Shown here piece after piece: positions 12,251 through 22,742 of a stretch of 64,000 nt of DNA. A program made the position numbers and the translations under genes. Below the pieces are notes generated by a model. It saw only the letters and a list, made by a program, of their open reading frames with translations. It made no database searches and was not told the origin of the DNA. Source of the stretch: Neelides folsomi (taxonomy: Eukaryota; Arthropoda; Collembola; Neelipleona; Neelidae); contig JAQGBZ010000013.1 in assembly GCA_034687125.1 (NCBI GenBank), positions 186,001 through 250,000 of the forward strand, written 5' to 3'. How positions within the stretch are numbered: position 1 is the first letter of the stretch; the number at the start of each line of letters is the position of its first letter.

Positions 12251-14870
12251 TTGCTTTATTTGATGTATAATTATGATAATCAAATCGAAAAAGTTTATTT
12301 TCCCTGGGATAAATTTTTAATTCCAACAAGGTGTTCATTGTTTTATAAAAATGTTATATTATAAAATTACCGATTTCACAATTATAATTAAATTATAAAA
12401 TATACTGATATTTATTATTGGGTGTAGGTAAGATTATTACCTATATGTATATTTTATAGTATAGTATTTCTCCGAACGTCCGAACTTTGAATTGTTGAAC
12501 GATTTGAACATATCTAAACCTATCCAAATACATTTGTATGAGCTATTAATATTTTTTACAGATATTTGAATTATCCTCCCAACCCAAGAACTTTTATTTG
12601 GTTTTTTCCTTAATAATGTTAGTAGGAATTAGGCAATGCTATCTGATATAAAAGTTCAGTGGAAGTTTATTATGAAATGGATGGTGAGAGCAGAAGGCTT
12701 TAGAAGATCATCAATGAATCTAAAAGTCGTTAAATAATCTTCGGTTTACGATTCTAATGCCAGGCGGATAATAGATCTACTCCTTTTATTTAACACGAAC
12801 ATCTGCTGGTATTTAATTATAAAGAAGGTTCTTCCCTATCATTTCTCGGATCTATTGTCCTTTTGGTAAGTCCATGAAACAAAAATGTCTCTAAATCTTA
12901 CACAAGCTCATGGGTTTCTCATGAAGCTTCCCGACAATCATAACGAGGGCTGTTCAAGGACCGTCGGCCTTTTAAAAATTAGAATTAGAAGTGTAAAGCT
13001 CAGAGTTTCTCTTATCAGTTCAAGCCGAGTTCTCCCATTACGATTGAATTTTCTATCAGGAGGAGTTCAATAGGGATTTGACGAGAGAACTGGACTTGTA
13101 AGGACAAGGGCTGAACAAGAACATGGTTTGATAGGAGAGAGAACAAGTACCCACGAGTAGTTTTCATTGAGGAGATCCTTTGTCTCTTTGGCGCTACAGG
13201 GAGAAGCGCTTAAGGATTGCATTTGAGCAATGAAATCAATAAAAGATTTAAGGATCCTCATTCCTGCTCATCCTGTTGGCCAGGTAGAAGGAAGGGTGAC
13301 ACATCCTCGAAGGCTCGGGAGCACAAACCGGTTCTTATAAAAAGACAAGGGCTTGAAAGTAAAGCGAAGGGTCAAGCCGACCCTTCATTGTCCTCAAATC
13401 CGAGCCTCCCATCAAACTCCTTGCGGGGACAAAGAAGAAGACATGGAAATGCAAATGGGCAGAACTTAGACATTGAGAAAAGAATGAGCTACCTTTCACA
13501 TCTCACGTTTCTGAAGCTCTCCAGGTATCTCCGCACCGCCCTTTAATTTTAACCCCCATTCATTAACCTTGGCGGGCCCAGTTTAGAAAATTCAAATTAA
13601 AGGAGGCAAAATAAAAATTAAATGCAGTTCGGCCATTTATTCTCTCAACTTACTTTGAGCTCGACCGTAAAATTCACATTGAATGTAATTTCATGGGTCG
13701 TTTTTAGACGGATATTTAATTGAATTTTCGAGTTAGAGGACATAGGCCGCGAACGTTGGCATTATAATGTAAATAGTTATAAGCTGTTTAAGTGAAAGCA
13801 AGGTATGTTGATTGTGTATCAAATGCACGTGTGGATGGAGCATCGTTATTGAATACATGTGAGGTTATTTGTGCATCGTATGATCCAATTCAGGTTTTTC
13901 TGTCGATGGAAACAGGACCTTTTGATGAATGCAAGAGAGAGAAATGAGTCGTTTGAGAACATTGCTTTTGTCTTTCTGGACCCGTTATGATTCAGCCGTT
14001 CTTTCAAAGGTCTCTCATGGTCATAAATATGCAGATTGCGAATGGATCTTTCAATGCCTGAATGTAAGACAGAATTTGGTCATGGAGCGACCTCCCTTTC
14101 TCCTTCCTGTCATCATGAGTAACGAGATGTACTGGACTCACGGACCATTTGAAAAACTTATATTTTTCTCTTGGGGAATTGTCCTTCCTCGAGCTGGATT
14201 ATAATCCCGCAATTATTCCAACTAAGCATGAGTTATGCAAAGACATCCAATTTTTATTAATGAGATTTCCCCTCTCAATAAAAATGAGATCGTAAAAATA
14301 TTTTATCTCACAGTTTGAATCCAGACCCATCCAATCTTTTAACCCAGGTTGATTTTTAATTGGAACAAATATTTTTAATGCCAGATGTGTCAGCGAGGAA
14401 GAGAAAGGAATTTGAATGTCTGTTTCAAATGAGTTGGGGGGCGAGGGAGCTGCACCCATCCACATTCATTTTTTATATGAGAAAATTCCTCCGGAGTGAA
14501 ACTGATTGCGTTTAAGTTATAAATTCGATCGAGTATGGGAGTGTGAAGGGATAGCGATACTGATGGGCCGATAGCGTTAAGTTATTAACTAAAAAGGTTA
14601 TATCACTTTTGGATATGAGTTCTTTCGAAGGAGCTAACAGCATTCCATAAAAGTGTGGCATGTCATGGCGTGGAGTGCTGGAATTTCTCAGCTCTCCGGC
14701 TCATGCCACGACTACAAGCAACAAGCCTTCATGATCAACATGACACGAGTATGAGTGAGTTCTTCCGATACCACATATGTATTAGATTTCAAGGGAAGAG
14801 ATAAGGAACTATTTTTATTAATCTTCATCTTATTACTGACATCATACCTTTCCTCATGTCATTCCAAAAC
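12251..14870. other. Gene-free stretch
   Basis: No recognisable gene. One octamer ATGCAAAT lies at 13449-13456 and one TAATGAG near 14256. A 109-codon frame at 13217-13546 (plus) and an 88-codon frame at 14199-14465 (minus) are open but show no recognisable domain, and runs of that length are expected by chance in a window of this size. Confidence 0.45.
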
Positions 14871-17800
14871 TGTAATCTAAAAATTGACGGATTATCGTTT
14901 AAACTTATTGTTAGTCTGAAAAGAACTGTAAAACCCTTTTTTATTTTAATCCTCATCATGAATTGAATGACAATCAAGAATTTCTAATGTGATTATTCTT
15001 ATGGTTAATAATAAAAATGTGTTTTATTTCTAACGTGCATTATACTAATATAATCGGAAAAGATTTGAGACATAACAGTTAGCTGATTAATTGCAAAGTT
15101 AATGTTAAATTATTATCAATATTAAATAACAATCTTCAATAATTAGAGACAAAGTTAACAAAAGAGTCCAATTCTTGAGACTTAACACAATTTTCTTCCA
15201 AAATAAATATTATATTTTTATAACTTGTAAAGAGTATTATGCCATTCTAAAATAGTTATTATCGACAATGACAGTATTTAGAATTATTCTAAAGTTCATT
15301 TTATGTACCCATATTACATAGGTAAGTAGTAGGTATGTATTGAACAACAACTCCTGTCATTCACTTTTTACAATATTGCCATTGATAAAGGCTTGTAATA
15401 TTATTCAATGTACAAGTATTGAAATACTTGTTTTTCTTTCTTTAATATTTGAAGAGTAGTTCGATGAAGGGATATTTACTTTCCTATGCGTGTGCTCTCC
15501 TTCAACTGCTTTCTGTATGTCATGTACCTGAACTTGTATGATTCGTGTAAATGTAAATGAGGAGCATCTGATAGTGATATCATTATCATCGTCGCACATT
15601 TTATTATTAAAAGTCTCATGTTTTAGAGAAGGGCTAGTTCACCGAAAGTAGTACATCCGAATTTTTACAAGTAAGAAGAATATTATACACAGTTATTATA
15701 CGTATTATTTACTTGTACTTATATCAGTATCTTCCAGTTGAGAATATCCAGAGATTTGTATTGATATCTGTGAGACGATGAGACGAAGCTCCCATGCGGT
15801 TCCATAAAAGGGGAAAATGAAGCCCGACAGTCTTGCAGAGCCTCTCGTGATGTGATTATGGGTAGGGCAGGTAATGCTAATAGTTTGCTGGTCTGTTTGA
15901 TTTGGATGGGATGTGTGACATCCGCCCCTTGGGGTCCTGGCAGGTAGCAGGAGGGAATTCTCCATGCGATAATTTAATATGATATAACATCCAACTACAA
16001 TACTCCTGCGACTGCCCACTGTCATTATCCCATCCAAATCAAATAATATTCCCAAATTACGACTACACGACCTTCTCTGCTGTCTTCCAATGCTCGGCAT
16101 TCCACTCTATTTATCCATTCAAAGAATAATAATGTTAATATGCTTAAATAACATTATTACTGTGTTATTTTATTACGTTTGCCAAAATGTGATTATTATG
16201 AATAAAAGCATTTTTGTATTGTAGAAGAAACCAATTTCAAATTATTGATCAAATTCACATTTATTAAAAACATTATCTAGCTCAATTCACTACCAAAGCA
16301 TTTGAAATAAACCCTTGGAAATCTTTAATCAATAATCGGACAATTCAATTTTAACATTTTGCCAATATTAAATGTAATATTTATTTAATATTCTAGGTAC
16401 CAACTTAATATGTAGATAGAGCATTGGCCATTAGGAATTCGTTCGATTGAGCTGGCCGCTGTCGACAGCCTAATGCAAATGTTGAACCAACATTGTAGGA
16501 TTATATTATTGATTATCTTCTTTAATGTTCATCCTCTCCACATTGACTTTTTACTTTATAGCAAGATGACTAGAAGAGTCGACATGTTTCTCCTTTTTAT
16601 AAATTCAACTCTTAAGACTTATTCCCTTTTAAAGCTCTTTCTCTCTCATGTAGAGCGAAGTAATTCCTTTTCAGCTTTAATCCATAACTCTCCTTACTTG
16701 ACTTCTACTATAAAAGATAATGCTCATTAAAGATTCATGGATTAGCCGCTTGGCAAAAGCAATTTAGTAGAAAGTATTTAATTTAATCTAGGGATGGAAC
16801 AGGTCGAGCCGATGGAATTTCTAAAGCCCCACGAAAATTAGCTATCTATCATTCATATTTGCCATTAGTATTTTAATTTACTAAATTATGTATGCATACA
16901 TCTATTCTTTGTCTCGGGATTCACAATTATATTCGATTAAATATGGTAAAAGAATATACCTGTCTACAAATGTATTAGAATTGCACAAAATATGGTACTT
17001 AAAAATTAATTTTTATAATTAGAATATTGTATTGTATAATTATTATGTCTAATTAAAATATTTAACATTATGTACATATTGATTATATGAAATAAACTTA
17101 AATATTTGTATTATAATAATACATTAAATGATTCTTCATTTACATAATTACAGTTAGTTAATTATTTTATAAATAACTTATTGTATTGTCAGAAAAGATC
17201 AATAAGTTTGTTTTGTAGCAACAATTATGAAATGAGTTCTGTTCTTTATGATACTTACCTAAGTTTTTGCATAAGTACATACATACCATGTATTTCGACT
17301 AATATTTATTAACCTCAATAAGTATTATTATAAAACCTATCATTATAATAATTACTCACAATTATTATTACTTATAATATAATTTATATAAAACAAGCAA
17401 TAACTAAAAGTAAGATATATGAACATTATAATTTAATTAACTAAAGTCTTTCTCAAAATAAAATTATCTAGGTCCATTGAAAGAATTTGCATTTACTTAC
17501 GAACTCGTTTATCATCAATATCCCCTCTATTATAAAAAGGGTAGCAATAGTTTCTTTGTACCCACAACATTGATCCTTCCTACATCGGCTACTTTACATT
17601 AAAAATAACATTAAATTCCTCACTGAACTGGTGATGTGCCTTTTCACATAACAATCAGACTCTAACCATCCTACACTTTTAAAAGGCTTTTACTAGTAAA
17701 ATGACCCTGAGGACTCAAAAAATTTTTCTCACTTTAAGAAAATTATTAAATATCGATCAACTTTATTTATTTTTTAAATCTCCAATAGCATTTTTATTCA

Positions 17801-18427
17801 TTTCACTGAATATTTTCAGTAAAAATTAATAAAATGAATGGACTCCACTTGGTCATTTACAAAATCAATAAAGTCGTTCAATTTGTTAATTTTTATAAAA
17901 TATTTTTATGGTATGCGAGTAATAATTAAATGTTTTTTAATAATGTTGGGAATAAACACAATATGGTAAAATGTAAAATTAATGAATTTAAAAGTGAGTT
18001 AATTGTTTCACAAATACAGTTCAAGCCAAATGATGAGCATTTTATCCATATAAGAGAATAATGGATAAAATTAAGTTTAATGGAATAAATCTTAAATATA
18101 CAAAAAATCACTATCCCGTCGAATAAACGTGTGAGTCAATGGTGGAATTATTTTAATATTTTAAATTATGATTAACTAAATTTATCCGATTTACTCATCT
18201 TGGGCTCATATTTGGATGTCTATCAATTACAAATTATATCATTTCGGTGACTGATAAGTTGATAAGCATATAGCAATGAGTGGAAGGCAACGAGTTTACG
18301 TAATTGCATTGGGGTTTCCCATAATAGTATTTGAATTGTGGATTATCAACTATATATGTAAAAATGGGGGATTGGTTTTTACATACGAGTTGATAGATTT
18401 ATTTCGATACCAGTAATTTATGCGTTA
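14871..18427. other. A+T-rich gene-free block with several perfect palindromes
   Basis: No gene is visible. The block is strongly A+T-rich, especially from 16.8 to 18.2 kb. It contains the inverted repeat ACAAGTATT-GA-AATACTTGT (15412-15431), an 11-bp-arm hairpin at 16127-16159, the 14-bp palindrome ATGTATGCATACAT (16888-16901), and octamers at 16473-16480 and 17485-17492. A more balanced patch at about 15.7-16.1 kb carries a 131-codon minus-strand frame of unrecognised sequence. Confidence 0.5.
16127..16159. repeat. Perfect 11-bp inverted repeat (short hairpin)
   Basis: TAATAATGTTA at 16127-16137 is followed after 11 bases by its exact complement TAACATTATTA at 16149-16159. It lies in an A+T-rich stretch, where such structures arise more easily by chance, and no gene end is nearby that would suggest a terminator-like or 3'-end role. 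Confidence 0.6.
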
Positions 18428-18445
18428 TTAATCTAATCCCATGCA

Positions 18446-18600
18446 AATGAGCACTATAGTGCCCAAAACATACTTCATAGAATCTGCAAGTGGGCACTAT
18501 AGTGCCCGAAAAAAATTACATTGAATCTGCACGCGGGCACAATAGTGCCCAAAACAAACTTACATGGAATCTGCATATGGAAACAGTAGTGCCCAATGTA
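18446..18600 (+). repeat. 43-bp tandem repeat, about 3.6 copies, each with a 16-bp palindrome
   Basis: Palindrome units start at 18449, 18492, 18535 and 18579, giving spacings of 43, 43 and 44 bp. The second copy is a perfect GGGCACTATAGTGCCC; the others differ at one to a few bases. Between palindromes the copies share an AAAC-rich segment and the string GAATCTGC. The array lies about 230 bp upstream of the transposase start, so I read it as subterminal repeats of the piggyBac element, where a transposase could bind repeated sites. It could also include the element's promoter. Not a CRISPR: the spacers are themselves repeated. Confidence 0.8.
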
Positions 18601-18830
18601 AAATATCAACTTGTGCGAATGGAAACCTGATTTTCTACAAAATTAATTTTTCCAATTTCATTTTTTGTTCTTTTCTTACTCCTTTCATTGTAATTAATTG
18701 TCTTTAACGCTTAATTAAATAAAAGAGGCTCGGGACGACATTCAAAAGGTAAATAACTTTAATAAAACTTATAAAAAGAATTATTTATTATTGCATTTAT
18801 TTGACTTGTTTTAATAAACGTTATGTTAGA

Positions 18831-20130
18831 ATGCCAACATGTCTTTATCCAACGGATGTCGTTGAAGAAAGTGATGAGAATGATGTGGCAAATCTCAACA
18901 ACGAACAATTACAAATCCAATTGCGTTTGCAATCGGAGTGTCAGGATGAATCGGAAGGAGGATTTGAAACTGACGATGAGGCCACACCACTTCCCATGCG
19001 ACAACAAAGACCTACAATGGATTGGGACTGGATAAAAACCAAGGATCATGTGCCGGAAAATACTCCTTTCGATGACTTCGCGTCGGGCTTCCACGTTTCT
19101 CAGGATGAGATTGGCACGGAGTTGAAGTGCTTTAGATTGCTTTTTACTGATCAAATGCTCGACCTCATTGTGACTGAAACCAATCGCCATGCAGGAAACT
19201 TCGTTGAAGTCTCAGCATCGGAATGTCTCTCAATTCGGAATGCAAAATGGACTGAAGAAGAGATGAAATAATGAAATATTTGGCCATAAGATTGGAGATG
19301 GGAATTGATAAGAAATCGTCGCAAGCACAATGCTGGAGCCGCGATCCTTTTTTGGGAAACATGATCATCCCTCAGGTTCTCTTCAAATCGATATTTCGAA
19401 ATTCAGCGTTATCTTCATTTTTTCGACAATTCTTTACAAGTTGAAGATGCAAGATTATACAAGATCGAAGCACTTTGGGAAATGGCAATAAAACGGTTCA
19501 AGTTCGTCCTCACCCCATACGAACAAATTTCCATTAATGAATCGCTCCTTCTATTCAAAGGCCGCCTCATCTTTAAACAATGCATCCTATCAAAAAGAGC
19601 TAGAATGGGAATCAAGATATTCTGTATGAGGGATGAAAAATTCGTTTTCTACTCGACACAAAGATATACAAAGGAAAATGTCATGTTTTCCAAAACTCAA
19701 CAAAAGAATTTGGCTACGGCGGGACCTGTTCTAGATCTTCTTGCTCCTTACCTGGATCGGAACCACACACTCTGCATTGACAACTGGTACTCCAGCCCAG
19801 CTCTTGCTTTTGGAATTGCTCAATAACAAGACTTGTATGTGTGGGACTTTGAGAAAGAATCGAAAAAATCTTCCTATCTTTCCAAAGCTCAAAAAAGGAG
19901 AAATGGAGGCATGGAGTTTCAAAGGAGTCCTCGTACAACTTTGGAGGAACAAACGGAATGTGCACATCATTTCCACCGCCCATAACCATGAAGAGGAAGA
20001 AGATTCAATCAATGGGAAGTTAGTTGTGAAGCCTACCATCTTGCTTGATTACAACAATTACGCCAGAGCCGTCGATTTAGTCGATATGGGATATTACGGG
20101 CTATTGGGATACCAATTGGTAACGGGTTAA
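18831..20130 (+). pseudogene. piggyBac transposase pseudogene (DDE_Tnp_1_7 family)
   Basis: A piggyBac-family transposase would cut and paste DNA at TTAA sites using three aspartates. The first ATG in the homologous frame is at 18831 (MPTCLYP...), followed by an acidic N-terminus and then the family's N-terminal block (FRLLFTDQMLDLIVTETNRHAGN, about 19129-19197). The frame breaks at 19269 because ATGAAATA is duplicated in tandem (19263-19270 and 19271-19278), making a stop; homology resumes at MKYLAIRLEMG. A second shift lies near 19385-19400, before EIQRYLHFFDNSLQVED, and a third near 19800-19826, after DNWYSSPAL. The first catalytic position, normally IDES, reads INES (AAT at 19536-19538), while the second Asp (GAC 19779-19781) and the VDLVD motif (20071-20085) remain. 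Homology ends around 20091; the rest of the third catalytic region and the C-terminal Cys-rich domain are absent. The reading frame closes at 20130 in unrelated sequence. Identification is confident from these motifs; the protein cannot be functional. Confidence 0.9.
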
Positions 20131-20131
20131 C

Positions 20132-22480
20132 GATATTGGGATTTCAACTACCTAGGTGTTAACGATGTAGGATTATCACCGTATATAATCGGTAAATGAT
20201 ATTGGCTTATTCACTATTGAAGGGTTATCAAAGTTACAAACAGTTCACGGGCTAGATAGTCTGTCTGTAAAGGTGTATCCACCCATCGGTTCGATGTGAT
20301 ACCGCTAGTATCTTTAATAAATTATGCAAAACTAGAGCGTAATTCGTGCTTCGTAAAAAATTATGTTCACTATGATGGTAAATTATAATTTATAGAAAAT
20401 TAATTATAATGCATAATATATACAATAGGGTATATTTTTGAATAGGAAATTACCTATCTACCTATGAATTTTATAAACTCATACTCATAAGCAGAATATT
20501 AATATTGTAATAAGCAAGGCAAAGGAAAGCACTACAGGTTCGTTTAATTTCTTAAAAGTTTTTCCTTGAACGGCTTAAGTAAATTAATAGCTCATTCTCG
20601 TCCTTGGTTTCATTTGAGCGATCAATAAAGCATGAATAAATCTCGTCAGTCCAATGTATAGATGAGCACAGTTGGTGAAGATGAGCCTCCCGATCTCTCG
20701 ATACGAAATCCCATGGAGAGAACAAGCTCAGGTGGAGTGCAATGGTAATATTTGGGGAAGCGGCAGGGGCTCAGCTCCAAGAATCAGAATGACTAATGAA
20801 GGAAGAACCCCTCGGTAATCGTAATTATTAAATTGTATTAAATGGCGGAGAGGAGATAAAAGCTCCTGTCCAAACGAGGATTACACCCATGATGAATTCA
20901 CTTATCTTCCTCATAACTCAGACTGAAAAGAATGAGCCCCACTCATTTGTAAAGTAACCGATGACCTTTGAAGGAGGTCGTCTTAGTTTTCCTCCTCGTA
21001 TTAATGAGACAATGGAGCTCATCGCGCCAGCCGTCCCCTTCGGTTCTCTTGTGGGTTGGAGGATGAGGGTCAGCCCACTGGCTCAAGAGATAGTGGCGAG
21101 TGTTGAGGGGAAACTTCCAGACGTGCGGTTCATAGGAACTAATCCTTAAAAAATTATGACAGCGTACTTTATATCAATTTAGCTGTCAGTGTTAATGGAG
21201 ACTTAGTGCTCAAATCAAAGTCTTTTGGATTAATTCCTCCGTCTTAAATGAAAAGTCGGGGAAGAGGGAAACTCCTCTTCTTAATGTTCATGAGATAAGT
21301 GACATAGGCTGACTTAGGTAGACCGATCCGAACTTTATATATTGCAGGTCTCTCTGTCTTAAGATGCTTAACGCGGATAAAAAGTTAGTTGTTTGAGGTC
21401 CATTAAGTGAAATATATTCTCCTAAGTATACATATAAATGAGAGGATTGGGCCAAGAACGACATTGACATTTACTTTTAAATTAATTGATCTTCTTAATA
21501 CGCGTTTTAAGAACCTTTATAACCTCCCAAGAGGCTCCTTCCGACATCGCAATGCCCCTTGCTTTTTACAAGAGTAGGAAGTCGTTGAACGGGAAGTTTG
21601 CTTTGAGACGCAAAAGTTTAAAGGGGATTTTTAGTTCTTCAACAGTAATTTGACTCATTGCTTAATGCCAGAATCATCATTAAGAATAATGGGACGGCAA
21701 GTCATTAGAATCATAATAGAGAAAGTAAATTAGAAAAGGTGAGCTCCCGTATCAACAATCGTCTGAGTATGAAAAATGCGGAAAAGAGGGAAGTTTAATG
21801 AGTCTCATCGACCCTAATTGACTCCTTTTGAATTAGGCTCACACTCAGGGAATGAAGATGAGACTATGAGTAATTCCATTCATTAGTCCCTTCATTTCCT
21901 ATCTCTCTCTCCGCCTCCTCGCACGTCTGAGGAGGAATGTGATAAATTATATCATTCGGTCCCATAATGAGTATTTTCCTTTGCTTATTTTAGGGTAGTG
22001 AAATCCAGCCCACCTGAGGCATAATTAATGAATTCTTCATCGTCCTTTCCCTACACTGTAGGGGTAAAGGCCAAAGGAATGTGTTTAATTTAAGGCGTGG
22101 GCATGACAGGCATAGAGACTCTGGTTAATCGCTCATGTATCCCCACATTAAGCCGGGAATTCGGCTATAACCCAACCGTGCGGTCACCGAGGAGAAAACA
22201 TACAGTTGGGTCCCAAGTGGTGGCCACGTCTTATAAGGGATTTCCGTCGCCCAGCAGATCACTTCCCCCCCATGGGCCCAAGAGACACGAAAATATGTAT
22301 TTTCTAAATAAGACATCTCTGTAATGAATTCCCTCTCCCTCCAAATTAATGGTCAGTGGATTCCTTGGGAGTTCAAGACATTTGTTTCAATTTGATTCAA
22401 TTTGAGGGAATATTTCTCTCCTCCTCGTCAAAGAAGGCATATGGTCAAGACACGGAGAATTCCTTTGTGAAGAATCCCAT
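20132..22480. other. Gene-free stretch beyond the transposon
   Basis: No gene is seen. Just past the relic, GTTAACGAT occurs twice 32 bp apart (20126-20134 and 20158-20166), followed by a looser TAAATGATATTGG near 20191, so the first 100 bases may be an old diverged repeat or part of what replaced the lost transposon end. A+T-rich from about 20320 to 20560, then balanced. TAATGAG motifs occur near 21002, 21798 and 21966. Confidence 0.45.
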
Positions 22481-22638
22481 TCATTTGCATTATTCGGAAT
22501 TAAAGGGGGGAGTGGAAGAAAGGAAGCTGAGCTGAGGAGAGAAGAAAGGGTCCTCTAATAAGTCAAAGTCCTCGAGTGGACAATGGGCTCAGTTTTTATA
22601 GGGGCGGAATGCGAGGAACTTTTCGTCGTCGTTCGTCG

Positions 22639-22659
22639 CTCTTCGTGATTAACGAAGAG
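22639..22659. repeat. 8-bp-arm hairpin in a TTCGTCG-rich patch
   Basis: CTCTTCGT (22639-22646), a five-base spacer GATTA, then ACGAAGAG (22652-22659). The left arm sits at the end of a stretch of repeated TTCGTCG strings (about 22622-22645). Small structure; no gene nearby gives it a role. Confidence 0.55.
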
Positions 22660-22724
22660 TGATCTGGAGAACGAAGGTTGGGACAATGGTCGCAGAGAGA
22701 GAATATTTAGCTATTTGGTCCATG

Positions 22725-22742
22725 AATAATAATAATAATAAT
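22725..22742. repeat. (AAT)6 microsatellite
   Basis: Six uninterrupted AAT units. Simple sequence repeat with no sign of coding context. Confidence 0.85.

Larger units (their letters stand above)
18428..20131 (+). mobile_element. Decayed piggyBac-type DNA transposon, 3' truncated
   Basis: The body is a piggyBac transposase relic (18831 to about 20091). Upstream is a 43-bp tandem array of GGGCACTATAGTGCCC-like palindromes, of a kind that piggyBac relatives can carry near their ends. The proposed left edge is the TTAA at 18428-18431, the family's target site, just before this array; the bases after it read TCTAATCCC, so the terminal repeat, if correctly placed, is eroded. Transposase homology stops at about 20091, well short of the usual C-terminal part, so the right end appears lost. 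A GGGTTAA at 20125-20131 resembles a piggyBac right edge but I could not match it to the left end. Plain DNA transposon; clearly inactive. The outer limits are less certain than the core. Confidence 0.7.

Noticed and set aside
13217-13546. 109-codon plus-strand Lys/Arg/Ser-rich frame
   Set aside because: Looks somewhat protein-like but has no recognisable motif, no convincing splice context and chance-level length.
14656-14712. Inverted GTGGCATG…CATGCCAC
   Set aside because: Eight-base arms separated by about 40 bases; expected by chance in this length of sequence.
15705-16100. 131-codon minus-strand open frame
   Set aside because: The longest single frame in the window apart from the transposase pieces. 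With about 128,000 codon positions in six frames and a stop about every 18 codons, a few runs this long are expected by chance, and no domain is recognisable.
18446-18600. CRISPR-like array
   Set aside because: The sequence between the palindromes is also repeated, there are only four units, and the context is a eukaryotic transposon.
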